A program made the translations under genes and the position numbers. A stretch of 64,000 bases of DNA from NCBI RefSeq assembly GCF_021018745.1, contig NZ_CP063845.1, forward strand, positions 4,588,001 through 4,652,000, given 5' to 3'. Every line of letters starts with the position of its first letter. Position 1 is the first letter of the stretch. Source of the DNA: Gloeobacter morelensis MG652769. Its GTDB lineage: Bacteria > Cyanobacteriota > Cyanobacteriia > Gloeobacterales > Gloeobacteraceae. Below the pieces are notes generated by a model, which saw nothing but the letters and a program-made list of their open reading frames with translations, was not told the DNA's origin and did no database searches. Below are positions 8,286 to 17,037 of this stretch, piece by piece.

Positions 8286-8327
8286 TGACCAAGGTCGTCG
8301 ATGAGCGCTCTGGTCACCCTCAGCGAT

Positions 8328-8561
8328 TCATCGCTCGGCCGGGGAGGTTGCAGCAGGCGCCTGGGTAGGCGGCATTTTGCTGGTCACTGGTTTGTAGAGC
8401 AGCAGGGTCGCCCCAAAAAACGCAAAGCTCACGAGCAGGCCCACCGCCACGCCGATGGCGAGTTTCTTGCTGAGGGGGCGCTCTTCGTACTGGAGCAGAT
8501 CGTCGAACCAGGCGGGGTTGCCGCGCGGCAGGCCGTCGTCGTCGGGGCGCGAGGGACGCAT
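8328..8561 (-). CDS. Small single-pass membrane protein
   Basis: Starting at ATG 8561, which has a GGAG six bases upstream, this is a 77-residue protein. It has a hydrophilic N-terminus (MRPSRPDDDGLPRGNPAWFD), a basic boundary, one membrane helix at about 36-58 (LAIGVAVGLLVSFAFFGATL), and a Pro/Ala-rich tail. The topology is probably N-in. I recognise no named family. It lies alone between the antitoxin relic and tex, in the opposite orientation to the relic. Confidence 0.7.
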   Translation of the reverse strand: MRPSRPDDDGLPRGNPAWFDDLLQYEERPLSKKLAIGVAVGLLVSFAFFGATLLLYKPVTSKMPPTQAPAATSPAER

Positions 8562-8624
8562 CGGGATCTCCAAAGGGCACACTTTTCATCCTAAATCGGT
8601 TTTCCCCCTGACACCTGACACCCC

Positions 8625-10772
8625 CTAGCGCCGCATCGACAGCCCAATGCGCCCCAGGGCCGTATTCACCTCCAGCACGCGCACCCGGACGATTTGACCG
8701 ACTTTGACGATGGCCTTCGGATCGGCCACGAAGCGGTCGGCCAGTTGCGAGACGTGCACCAGTCCGTCCTGGTGCACACCGATATCGACAAAGGCGCCGA
8801 AGTTGGTGACGTTAGTGACCACTCCCTCCAGTTCCATGCCGACGACCAGATCTTTGAGTGCATTGACGCCCTCTTTGAAAGTGGCGTACTGGAAGGCGGC
8901 GCGCGGGTCGCGGCCGGGTTTTTCCAGTTCGCTCAAAATGTCGCGCAGCGTGGGCTCGCCGACGGTGGGACTGGCGTAGCGGCTAAGATCAGCCGGTTGC
9001 AGGTGTTTGGGAATCTCGGCGATGCGGCCGGGGGAAATACCCAGATCGCTCGCCATCGCCCGGACCACCGGATAGCTCTCCGGGTGGACGGCGGTGTTGT
9101 CGAGGGGGTTGTCGCCGTCGCGGATGCGCAGGAAACCGGCCGCCTGCTCGAAGGCTTTGGGGCCGAGCTTGGGAACTTTGAGCAGTGCGCGGCGGTTTTT
9201 AAATGGACCCTGGGTGTCGCGGTGCGCCACGATGTTGCGGGCGAGGGCGGCACCGATCCCCGACACAAACGTCAGCAGTTCGGCCGAGGCGGTGTTGAGG
9301 TCGACTCCAACGTGGTTGACGCAGCTTTCGACCGTTTCATCGAGCTTGCGCTTGAGCAATTTTTGATCGACGTCGTGCTGGTACTGGCCTACACCGATCG
9401 ACTTGGGATCGATCTTGACCAGTTCGGCGAGCGGATCTTGCAGCCGCCGGCCGATGCTGATTGCTCCGCGCACCGTCACGTCGAGATCTGGAAACTCGGC
9501 GGCGGCCACTTCGCTCGCCGAATAGATCGACGCTCCCGCCTCGCTCACCATCACCTTGACGGGCTGCGGATCGAGCGCAGCGATCACCTCGCCCACGAAG
9601 GCGTCGGTCTCGCGCCCGGCGGTGCCGTTGCCGACGGCAATCAGCTCAATACGGTGGCGAACGATCAGCTCCCGCAGCACCCCTGCTGCCTGGGCGCGCC
9701 GGTCCGCCCCCTGGTGGGGAAAGATTGCCTGGTACGCGATAAAGGTACCCGTAGGACCGAGGACCGCCACTTTGCAGCCGGTGCGAAAACCCGGATCGAT
9801 GGCCAGGGTCGGTCGGTGGCCGGCGGGGCTCGCCAGGAGCAATTCGCGCAAATTGGCCTCAAAAGTCTGAATCGAGGCGAGGTCGGCTTCTTGCTTTTTG
9901 AGGGCGCGCACTTCGCCGGTGAGAGAATTTTGGAACAACCGCTCGAAGGCGTCCTGGAGCATCTGTTGCCAGAAGCGGCGCAGGGCCGGCTCGCGGGTGC
10001 GGATCTCGCGCGTCTCGAGATAATCCAGCACGGCGCGCTCATCAAACTCCAGATCCACTGCGAGCACTCCCTCGGTCTCACCCCGAAATAGAGCGAGCAG
10101 GTTGTGGGGAGCGACATTGCGCACAGCAGTGCGGTAGTCGCGGTACATCTCGAATTTGGTGGTGCCCGCCGGGAAGCCGGGCTTGATGCGGGCGGCGAAA
10201 CTTCCGGATTTGAGCAGATAATCGCGCACCCAGGCGCGCAGCGGCGCCCGCTCGGCCACCGCCTCCGCCAGGATGTCCGCGGCCCCGGCGAGCGCCTCCT
10301 CGATCCTCGTCACCGATTCGCCCACGTACCTCGCCGCCTCAGCCTCCAGCCTGGCCGCCGGGGCGTCGGGACGGTTGAGGGTGGTAAGCCGCTCAGCCAG
10401 GGGCTCCAGACCCTTCTCGCGCGCCGCGGCGGCGCGGGTGCGCCGTTTGGGCCGAAAGGGCAAATAGAGATCTTCTAAATCGCTCTTCGTCGCGCATCGG
10501 GCGATGCGCTGTTTGAGATCGTCGCTCAGCTTGCCCTGCTCGGCGATGCTCGCCACGATTGTCGCCTTGCGATCCTCCAGTTCACCCAGGTAGGCGTGCC
10601 GCTCGGCCAGGGCGCGCAGTTGTACCTCGTTCAGGCCGCCGGTGCGCTCCTTGCGGTAGCGGGCTGCAAACGGGACTGTCGCTCCCCCAGCAAAGAGTTC
10701 GAGGGTGTTTTCCACCTGGGTCGGGGCGAGGGAGAATTCCCGCGCCAGCACTTGGACAAGATTCGAAGCCAT
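8625..10772 (-). CDS. tex: Tex-family RNA-binding transcriptional accessory protein
   Basis: This 715-residue protein has the full Tex layout. It begins with an N-terminal helical region (LAREFSLAPTQVENTLELFA, VPFAARYRKERTGGLNEVQL). A YqgF/RNase H-like domain follows (RPTLAIDPGFRTGCKVAVLG), then HhH segments (ELLTFVSGIGAALARNIVAH, LLKVPKLGPKAFEQAAGFLR), and finally a C-terminal S1 RNA-binding domain (VVTNVTNFGAFVDIGVHQDG). The length is slightly shorter than the usual 730-780 because the protein ends right after S1. Tex binds RNA/DNA nonspecifically and affects transcription. It is divergent from the small gene at 10890. Confidence 0.96.
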   Translation of the reverse strand: MASNLVQVLAREFSLAPTQVENTLELFAGGATVPFAARYRKERTGGLNEVQLRALAERHAYLGELEDRKATIVASIAEQGKLSDDLKQRIARCATKSDLEDLYLPFRPKRRTRAAAAREKGLEPLAERLTTLNRPDAPAARLEAEAARYVGESVTRIEEALAGAADILAEAVAERAPLRAWVRDYLLKSGSFAARIKPGFPAGTTKFEMYRDYRTAVRNVAPHNLLALFRGETEGVLAVDLEFDERAVLDYLETREIRTREPALRRFWQQMLQDAFERLFQNSLTGEVRALKKQEADLASIQTFEANLRELLLASPAGHRPTLAIDPGFRTGCKVAVLGPTGTFIAYQAIFPHQGADRRAQAAGVLRELIVRHRIELIAVGNGTAGRETDAFVGEVIAALDPQPVKVMVSEAGASIYSASEVAAAEFPDLDVTVRGAISIGRRLQDPLAELVKIDPKSIGVGQYQHDVDQKLLKRKLDETVESCVNHVGVDLNTASAELLTFVSGIGAALARNIVAHRDTQGPFKNRRALLKVPKLGPKAFEQAAGFLRIRDGDNPLDNTAVHPESYPVVRAMASDLGISPGRIAEIPKHLQPADLSRYASPTVGEPTLRDILSELEKPGRDPRAAFQYATFKEGVNALKDLVVGMELEGVVTNVTNFGAFVDIGVHQDGLVHVSQLADRFVADPKAIVKVGQIVRVRVLEVNTALGRIGLSMRR

Positions 10773-10826
10773 GGAGCCGGATTATTGTGTCATGCTGTTG
10801 CTGCCCAGCCATTTTAGCCGTCCACC

Positions 10827-10855
10827 TTGCCGCCTCCCGCAGCATTGTGTACAAT
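10827..10855 (+). promoter_or_regulatory. Predicted sigma-70 promoter for the 10890 gene
   Basis: TTGCCG (10827-10832) and TACAAT (10850-10855) are separated by 17 bp, which is ideal spacing for the principal sigma factor. The pair lies 35 bp upstream of the ATG at 10890 in the gap between divergent genes. Confidence 0.5.
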
Positions 10856-10889
10856 TGTTCGCAACAGCCAAGCAAGCAGGAAACTCCCT

Positions 10890-11288
10890 ATGGTAGCGAC
10901 ACAGCCCAAGAACGGGATGCAGGCGGAGGCATCGGCGGTGCCCACCAACCCAGGGGTGACCGAGTTGTCCAAATCGCGCCAGCGCCAACCCCAAGAGAAC
11001 AGCACCGAAAAAGCGATCAAAGAGATCAAAAATCTGGTCTCCCTCAAGCTCAAGGTCCAGCAGGGCCGCAAGCAGGTGGCCGGGGTGCGCGAGGCGATCG
11101 GGCGGCTCTTTTCGGACGACGAGCTTGCCGAGGCTGAAGCCCAGCAACTCCTTGAGCAGATCGACGCCCTTGGCGAATACATCAAGCTGCGCCAGCAGTA
11201 CCGGCAGGCGCGCGAGAAGGCCCGTCCCGCCCTCGCCCTGCTCGAAGAAAGCGAGATTAGCGAAGACGAAATTCTCGATTTTAATTAG
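10890..11288 (+). CDS. Uncharacterised coiled-coil-prone small protein
   Basis: This 132-residue soluble protein starts at ATG 10890. The N-terminal 45 residues are polar and disordered-looking. The remainder is a run of charged helices (KAIKEIKNLVSLKLKVQQGR, AEAEAQQLLEQIDALGEYIK, LRQQYRQAREKARPALALLE) ending in an acidic tail (SEISEDEILDFN). It is likely an all-helical protein, possibly a coiled coil. I recognise no family. Its 3' end overlaps the end of hflX by 8 bp in convergent orientation. Confidence 0.7.
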   Translation: MVATQPKNGMQAEASAVPTNPGVTELSKSRQRQPQENSTEKAIKEIKNLVSLKLKVQQGRKQVAGVREAIGRLFSDDELAEAEAQQLLEQIDALGEYIKLRQQYRQAREKARPALALLEESEISEDEILDFN

Positions 11289-12999
11289 CCCCCAGTTCGC
11301 CGCCTGTGCCCGATTCGGCCATGGGCGGCCACAGATCGCTCAGCGAGCGCACCCAGCGGATGAGCGCCTCGCGCAGCGCCAAAAATCCCGAGCCGTGCTT
11401 GGCGCAGATGAAGATCGCGAGCGGATATTCTTGCTCGGCGAAGGCGCGCACCTGGGAGCTGACCCGGTCGACTTTGTTGAAGACCAGGAGTTGCGGTCCG
11501 GTGGCGATGGGCAGGCTTTCGAGGATGTGCTGCACCGCCTGGATATGGTTCATCCAGGCCGGGTTGGACAGATCGACCACGTGCAGCAGGGCGTCGGCCT
11601 CGGTGACTTCTTCGAGGGTGGCCCGAAAGGCGTCGATGAGTTGCGGCGGTAGATCGTGCACGAAGCCGACCGTGTCGGTGAGCAGCACCGCGTCGCCGGT
11701 GGGCAATTCCAGGCGGCGCGTGGTCGGATCGAGGGTGGCAAACAGTTGGTCCGCCACCAGGGTTCCGGCGCCGGTGAGGGCGTTGAGCAGGGTCGATTTG
11801 CCGGCGTTGGTATAACCCACCAGGGCGAAGACGGGTACTTCCTTGCGCTGGCGGCGGGCGCGCATGCGGGCGCGGTGGGCCTGCAGGTCATCCACCTCGC
11901 CCTGCAATTTGGCGATCCGGCGGCGGATCACCCGCCGGTCGGTCTCCAGTTTCGTTTCACCGGGACCGCGGGTACCGATGCCGCCGCCCAAGCGCGAGAG
12001 AGCCTCGCCCTTGCCCGTCAGGCGCGGCATCAGATATTGCAACTGGGCCAGCTCCACCTGCAGCTTGCCCTCGTGGGAGCGGGCGCGGCGGGCAAAAATA
12101 TCGAGAATCAGTTCGGTACGGTCCACCACGCGCACCCCCAGGGCGAGTTCCAGGTTGCGCGCCTGGCTTGAGGTCAGTTCGCGTCCGCAGACGACCAGAT
12201 TGGCCCCCAGTTCCTGAACGCTCAGGGCCACTTCTTCGAGTTTGCCCCGACCGATCAAAGTCGAGGAGTCGGGTTGTTCGCGGCGCTGGTAAAAGACTTT
12301 GAGTACCTCGCCGCCCGCACTGGTGACCAGTTGTACCAGTTCGGACAGTTCCTCTTCCATGGCGCGCTGGCTGGTGCGCGTCGAGAAAAAGTCGATAAGC
12401 AGCACCCGCTCGCGGTCGCTTTCGACTACCCGCGCTGTCCATTCCCGGCGAAATTCGTCTTCGAGATCCCCGAGAAATTCGTCAAAGTCCTGGTTGCTCA
12501 CCTGACCCAGCGGCTGGGGCGTCGAGACTACCCACTTGGCGAGCGGATCGGGCACCAGGTTGGCGACGTGCACGCGCTGGACAAAGCCGCTCAGCCCGCC
12601 GCCCTGGCGCCGGTGGCCCTGGATGGCCACATCGAGAATCACCAGCGCATCCAGGCGCTGCAGGGCGAGGGCCGTCAGATCGCCGCGGCTGGGGCCGTCG
12701 CCATCGAGGCGGGTCGCCACGCAGCGCAGGCCGCTCAGGCGCTCGGCACCCTGGCGCGGCAGTTCGTCCGCCGAAAACTGGGTTTCTTTGGGGGTGCCCA
12801 CCCCGACGCGCACCACCTGGCCTCTGCGGTTGGCGTAGACGCACAGGGGCGTCTCCAGCTCCGCACTCAGGGCGGCCAGCCGCTCGGCAAACTCAGGGCT
12901 CAAAAAGCGGTTCACGGGGAACGGCCGACTGTACAGGCGGCTGAGTTGCCTCAGTTGGGCGGGCTTCAGACCTTTGTGCGGACCGTAGATTTTGTCTAT
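11281..12999 (-). CDS. hflX: HflX ribosome-associated GTPase (conserved N-terminus starts at an ATA codon)
   Basis: The G domain carries FALVGYTNAGKSTLLNALTG (G1), LTDTVGFVHDLP (G3) and VFNKVDRV (G4). The HflX-specific domain precedes it (VVCGRELTSSQARNLELALG, GGIGTRGPGETKLETDRRVI). HflX binds the 50S subunit and splits stalled ribosomes. The first canonical start is GTG 12915, but the frame is open upstream and encodes IDKIYGPHKGLKPAQLRQLS and more. As I recall them, cyanobacterial HflX proteins begin with a very similar block at their initiator Met, which aligns with ATA at 12997-12999. I give that extent (572 residues). The conservative alternative is 11281-12915 (544 residues). Confidence 0.85.
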   Translation of the reverse strand: MDKIYGPHKGLKPAQLRQLSRLYSRPFPVNRFLSPEFAERLAALSAELETPLCVYANRRGQVVRVGVGTPKETQFSADELPRQGAERLSGLRCVATRLDGDGPSRGDLTALALQRLDALVILDVAIQGHRRQGGGLSGFVQRVHVANLVPDPLAKWVVSTPQPLGQVSNQDFDEFLGDLEDEFRREWTARVVESDRERVLLIDFFSTRTSQRAMEEELSELVQLVTSAGGEVLKVFYQRREQPDSSTLIGRGKLEEVALSVQELGANLVVCGRELTSSQARNLELALGVRVVDRTELILDIFARRARSHEGKLQVELAQLQYLMPRLTGKGEALSRLGGGIGTRGPGETKLETDRRVIRRRIAKLQGEVDDLQAHRARMRARRQRKEVPVFALVGYTNAGKSTLLNALTGAGTLVADQLFATLDPTTRRLELPTGDAVLLTDTVGFVHDLPPQLIDAFRATLEEVTEADALLHVVDLSNPAWMNHIQAVQHILESLPIATGPQLLVFNKVDRVSSQVRAFAEQEYPLAIFICAKHGSGFLALREALIRWVRSLSDLWPPMAESGTGGELGAN

Positions 13000-13040
13000 G
13001 GCTGGTTCCCCAAAGCGGCAATCGTGGAATCGATGGCCAC

Positions 13041-13046
13041 ATTATA
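13041..13046 (-). promoter_or_regulatory. Consensus -10 element upstream of hflX
   Basis: A perfect TATAAT on the minus strand lies 41 bp upstream of the ATA codon at 12999 and about 125 bp upstream of GTG 12915. There is no clear -35. Its position suits transcription that includes the conserved N-terminal extension of hflX. Confidence 0.45.
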
Positions 13047-13128
13047 ACCACCGCACCGAGGCGATCCCACGGTATTAAGGTGTGTGGGTCGATATCGTTG
13101 ACCGCGCAAAAATGCGGTCGCGCTGCCG

Positions 13129-13923
13129 TCAATTTTTTAAGCCCGTCGTGGCGATACCGCGGACGAGTTGGCGCTGGCCGAGGGCAAACAGCACGATTAC
13201 CGGCAGCGAGCTAATCACGGTGGCCGCCATCAGCAGCGAAAAATCGGTGGCGAAGGTTTCTTGAAAGCGGCTGAGGGCCAACTGCACCGTGAGCAGATTG
13301 CCGGCCGGGGCGAAGACCAGGGGCTTGAACAGGTCGTTCCACTCGGCAATAAAGGTGAATAGCCCCAAAGTCACCAGCGCCGGGCGCGACAGCGGCAGCA
13401 AAATTTCCCAGAGCACCCGCAGGCGGCTCGCGCCGTCGATGTAGGCCGCTTCTTCGAGGGCAAGCGGTACGGTGAGGAAAAATTGCCTGAGCAAATAGAT
13501 ACCGTAGCCGTTGGCGGCGGTGGGCAAGACCAGCGCCCAGAAACTGTTGACCAGACCTCCGGCCCTGAGCACCAGGAAGATCGGCACCACCAGCACCTGG
13601 TAAGGGATCACGATCGTGGCGAGCACCAGCAGCAACACGCCGCGCTTGCCGCGAAAATTGAGCCGGGCGAGGGCGTAACCCGCGAGGGCTGAAGTGACCA
13701 CCTGCAGTAACGTCACCATCCCGGCCACCAGCGCCGTGAGGGCGAAGGCGAGCAAAAAATTGGCCTGCGCCCAGGCCGCACGGTAATTGCCGAAGTTCCA
13801 ACGGCCGGGATCAAGGCTCGCCACCAACCCGCCCGGCTGCAGCGAGCTGACCACCACCAGAACCAGGGGCAGCAGAACGATCCCTGCCCCCACCACCACC
13901 GCCAGCCAGCCGAAAGTGCGCAT
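13129..13923 (-). CDS. Carbohydrate ABC transporter permease (MalG type)
   Basis: This 264-residue inner-membrane protein has about six hydrophobic helices. The cytoplasmic EAA loop is clear (LEEAAYIDGASRLRVLWEIL followed by LPLSRPALVTLG), as in MalG/UgpE-type permeases that couple to an ATPase. The N-terminal helix (GWLAVVVGAGIVLLPLVLVV) and the C-terminus (GQRQLVRGIATTGLKN) are normal for the family. The usual partners (binding protein, second permease, ATPase) are not adjacent in this window, so it is either an orphan or assembles with products encoded elsewhere. The sugar substrate is unknown. Confidence 0.9.
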   Translation of the reverse strand: MRTFGWLAVVVGAGIVLLPLVLVVVSSLQPGGLVASLDPGRWNFGNYRAAWAQANFLLAFALTALVAGMVTLLQVVTSALAGYALARLNFRGKRGVLLLVLATIVIPYQVLVVPIFLVLRAGGLVNSFWALVLPTAANGYGIYLLRQFFLTVPLALEEAAYIDGASRLRVLWEILLPLSRPALVTLGLFTFIAEWNDLFKPLVFAPAGNLLTVQLALSRFQETFATDFSLLMAATVISSLPVIVLFALGQRQLVRGIATTGLKN

Positions 13924-13967
13924 AGCGATCTATTGAACCACCCGTCGATGGTGTCCGCAGCGTTGTA

Positions 13968-15851
13968 CTAACGGCCGCCGCCCGGCCTCCGGGGCGGTTG
14001 CTCCACTCCCAACCAGTCGAAGGTGTCGATAAATTCGTCTTTGCTCACGGTGAAACGCCCGTCGTCTTTGCCGTCTCGGGGGCGGCCATTCGCACCTTTG
14101 GGTTCCTCGCGGCCCCAGGGATTTTGCATTTCTACCTGCCCATCTTCGTAGCCGACCACGGCGTAGGCGTGGTTGTCCGGCAGGACAATGCCGCCGTTTT
14201 GCTTTTCATCCTCGTTGTCGCTGAGGCTGGCAAGGGCCAGCCGGTCGTCTTCGAGGGCCGATTCTAGAGCGCTTAGAGCCTCGGCTCGGTGTTCGCCGTC
14301 GAGAGCGATCGCAGTGGAATCGTTGCCGGTGACGGCGCGGATCGTATTTTCGAAGTTGTTGCCGTCGCCGCTCAGGCCCGCCTGCAGGACGGCTTTTTCG
14401 TAGACCGCCTGCCAGTCGCCATTCTCGGCGCGGCCAAAGTAGGCGCGCTCGGCGTCGGTGAGGGGGGCTACCTTCTGCTCACCGCTGCCGAGTTCGACGC
14501 TGAAGCTGCCGTCTGCGTTTTGCCCAAAGCGCTCCTGAACCGCCTCGGGATCTTGAGAAAGTTCGCCAATCAGGGCCGAGAGCGGATTGCAGGTGCCGGC
14601 GTTGCCCTGCTCGACATCGGCCGCCTCGATGGTGCCGTCGCCGGTAAAGAGCCCCTGGCTACGGGTTTGAGCGCTGAGTCCTTCGATGTAGTTGTCGGTG
14701 CGCAGGAAGTAAGCTTCGGTGAGCTTGCGGTTCTCGTCGTCCTCGCCAAGCCGGGTGTAGGCGAGCAAATCCGCTTGGCTCATTCCTTCAGGGTCTTCCG
14801 ACCACGGAAAGCGGCCGTCGTCGCTCAATGCGCCGATATTCCAGGTGTCGGCCTGCCCCTGCATCGAGCGCAACGTGCCCAGGGTCGCCGCATCCTGGCC
14901 CTCGATGCTCGGATCGCTCATCAGCTGGATGGTTTCGGCCTTTTCTACCAGGCCGTCGTCGTCGAGATCCCAGTTGTCAAAGTTGCGGTAGGCGCCGTGG
15001 GCAAAGCTGTGCTGCTCGACGACAGGCACCTGCAACGGATCCGCTGCGGTGGTGGTTTCGTTTTGGGCTTGATCTGCCGCTGTGACCCGGTCCTGGGCCT
15101 GGGCGATAAACCAGTTGTTGCCCTGGATGTCTTCGAGGGTGTCGCGACCATGCCCGGCGTGCAGGACATCGTCCCCTGCGCCGCCGGTAAGCTTGTCGTC
15201 GCCGCCGCCCCCGTCGATCGTGTCGTTGCCCTCGCCGGCGTCGATCGTGTCATTGCCCAGACCGCCGCGGATCAGATCGTCGCCCCGTTCGCCTGCAATG
15301 GTGTCGTCGCCGCCGCCCCCGTCGATCGCGTCATCGCCCCGGCCGCCGTCGATGGTCTCGTTGCCGCCGCCACCCTGGATCGTGTCGCTGCCATTGCCGG
15401 CTTCGATGGTAAGGTCGGCCTGGACCGCCGCGTCGATGGCGAAGGTATCTCCTCCGGCTCCTCCCCGAAGGGTGAGGTTGTCAGCTTCCTCGCCCAGGTA
15501 CGATTTGCTGAAGCCGGATTGGGTCGAGACTGTGACGCCGTCGACTTGCCGCAAAATGCCCAGCCCCAGAAATCCGTCGTCGTAGTGGGCCTCGACGGCA
15601 AATTCGTCGCCGAAGCTTGCCCCCTGCACCGTGATATCGCCCTCGGCGTCGCGGGTCTCCCGAAAACGTGTGTTGCCGTCGTCGTCCTGCTGTTCGCTGA
15701 GAATTTCCGGGACCGCAGGCGGCCCCTCGGATTCAAGGCTTGCAAGCAGCTGCGGCTCCTCGGGTTCCGGTGCTTCGAGCGCCATCGCCGGCTCGTCCAT
15801 TTCCCCGGGCGATGCGTCTTCTTCGTAAAATTCTGCTGCTTCTTCGGGCAT
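13968..15851 (-). CDS. RTX/EF-hand protein with C-terminal calpain-like cysteine protease domain
   Basis: The start chosen is ATG 15851, preceded by GGGAG, because an upstream in-frame start would overlap the next gene; the product has 627 residues. The layout is an acidic N-terminus, then about nine RTX nonapeptides at about 150-238 (GGxGxDx type), then a canonical EF-hand loop at 295-306 (DLDDDGLVEKAE). A C-terminal domain follows with Gln415 and Cys421 in EQGNAGTCNPLSALIG, His561 in DNHAYAVVGY and Asn577 in MQNPWG. These match the family C2 calpain catalytic set (QGxxGxC, H, NPWG). No Sec signal is seen, and RTX proteins are usually exported by type I secretion. The predicted role is a secreted calcium-dependent protease. 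Confidence 0.82.
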   Translation of the reverse strand: MPEEAAEFYEEDASPGEMDEPAMALEAPEPEEPQLLASLESEGPPAVPEILSEQQDDDGNTRFRETRDAEGDITVQGASFGDEFAVEAHYDDGFLGLGILRQVDGVTVSTQSGFSKSYLGEEADNLTLRGGAGGDTFAIDAAVQADLTIEAGNGSDTIQGGGGNETIDGGRGDDAIDGGGGDDTIAGERGDDLIRGGLGNDTIDAGEGNDTIDGGGGDDKLTGGAGDDVLHAGHGRDTLEDIQGNNWFIAQAQDRVTAADQAQNETTTAADPLQVPVVEQHSFAHGAYRNFDNWDLDDDGLVEKAETIQLMSDPSIEGQDAATLGTLRSMQGQADTWNIGALSDDGRFPWSEDPEGMSQADLLAYTRLGEDDENRKLTEAYFLRTDNYIEGLSAQTRSQGLFTGDGTIEAADVEQGNAGTCNPLSALIGELSQDPEAVQERFGQNADGSFSVELGSGEQKVAPLTDAERAYFGRAENGDWQAVYEKAVLQAGLSGDGNNFENTIRAVTGNDSTAIALDGEHRAEALSALESALEDDRLALASLSDNEDEKQNGGIVLPDNHAYAVVGYEDGQVEMQNPWGREEPKGANGRPRDGKDDGRFTVSKDEFIDTFDWLGVEQPPRRPGGGR

Positions 15852-15886
15852 CTGCCGCTCCCTGGCAATCGCCCGGCTACTAGGGT

Positions 15887-16969
15887 TCAAACCGGCGCGG
15901 GCAAGTTCCAGCGATCGAGCCAATCGTCGATCGCTGCCAGGAGCCGTTCGGAGTCGATACCGGCAAGCTCAGCGGCAATGGCCAGACCGCCCGCGCCTAC
16001 CCCTTCTTTGACGTAGCCGCGCTCGTAAGCCTGCAAAGCCGAATGCCGGGAGTGCGAAAAGTCGAGCGCCGCGGCCAAAAGCGGCACCACCCCGATGCGC
16101 GCCGCCAACAGCGCCGCATCGGCGGTCGGATCGGCGGCCACCCAGCGGGTGGTACCCACCGCTATCTGCTCCGGCCGCCAGCCAAGCCCCGCCTCCGCCG
16201 CGAGGCGCTCGGCCACCGCCGCCACCGCAAGCATCTGTGTCCCTCCGGCAAGCAGCACCGGCACCCGGCGGCTCGCCGCAATCGCCATCCCGGCAATGGC
16301 CGGTTGGGCAGGATCGCCCAGGGCGGCAAGAATCGCCAGGGCGGAAGCGTCCTTCGGCAACGCGGCATTGGCGATCGCCAGATCCACGAGGGCACCTTTT
16401 TGGGTGTGGTTGCAGCGGGGATGGGAACTGCTCACCAGCCCGTCGGCGGCATGACCCAGGGCGCGCAGCACCGCGAGCGCCGTCGTCGTCCCGCCGGCTA
16501 CGCACTCGCCGATGGCCAGGTAGCCGCCCGCGTCCGCAAGCCGCTCGCCCCAGGCGAGCCCCTGAGCAAATAAGTGAGCGACCGTATCGGGTGCCAGGGC
16601 TCGGCCAGTACTCAGGCAGCGGGCCGGTGAGCCGCCCAGGTGGACCGCACCTTCGCAGGTCTCGGGCAACCCGGCGTCGAATACCCGCACCGGCAGTCCC
16701 AACAGTTCCGCCACCGCGCGGCTAATCACCACCGGCGAAGGGTAACCTTCCGGGGCACTCGGAAGACGCTTCGAGTATCCCGTCAGCAACACCTCACCGT
16801 CGCCCAAGGCAGTAAAGCGGCGGGCCTCAGGTGTCAGGCCCGCCGCCGAGATGCCCGCAATCAAAGCGGTCTCCGTAAAACCCAGCACGCAGGCAAACTG
16901 CGGGCGTATCCCCATCAGGCGCTCCGTCCACCGCCGCCCCCGCTCGGGATCAAAACAGTAAATGACCAT
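15887..16969 (-). CDS. UPF0284 / CobT-like phosphoribosyltransferase-fold protein
   Basis: This 360-residue protein starts at ATG 16969 (MVIYCFDPERGRRW). That position matches the usual N-terminus of the family, although the frame stays open to 17038. Family signatures include RPQFACVLGFTETALIAGIS, IGECVAGGTTTALAVLRALG, SSSHPRCNHTQKGALVDLAI and PVLLAGGTQMLAVAAV. The fold is that of nicotinate-nucleotide:dimethylbenzimidazole phosphoribosyltransferase (CobT), and cyanobacterial members are thought to act in cobamide lower-ligand activation. That function is not established for this branch. It lies between the calpain-like gene and the M16 peptidase, all on the minus strand. Confidence 0.85.
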   Translation of the reverse strand: MVIYCFDPERGRRWTERLMGIRPQFACVLGFTETALIAGISAAGLTPEARRFTALGDGEVLLTGYSKRLPSAPEGYPSPVVISRAVAELLGLPVRVFDAGLPETCEGAVHLGGSPARCLSTGRALAPDTVAHLFAQGLAWGERLADAGGYLAIGECVAGGTTTALAVLRALGHAADGLVSSSHPRCNHTQKGALVDLAIANAALPKDASALAILAALGDPAQPAIAGMAIAASRRVPVLLAGGTQMLAVAAVAERLAAEAGLGWRPEQIAVGTTRWVAADPTADAALLAARIGVVPLLAAALDFSHSRHSALQAYERGYVKEGVGAGGLAIAAELAGIDSERLLAAIDDWLDRWNLPAPV

Positions 16970-17037
16970 AGGCAAAATTCTGGCACCGATCGGCCGACGG
17001 CAACCCTCCCCCAGTTGCTCGTGGGACCCGATCGACA

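Noticed and set aside
15200-15420. Repetitive DNA that could suggest a CRISPR or VNTR array
   Set aside because: The repeats are coding Gly/Asp-rich RTX nonapeptides in frame, with variable spacing and no spacers.
14289-16016. 575-codon plus-strand frame opposite the RTX/calpain gene
   Set aside because: It mirrors the RTX repeats in the opposite strand and has no start context. The minus strand has recognisable catalytic motifs.
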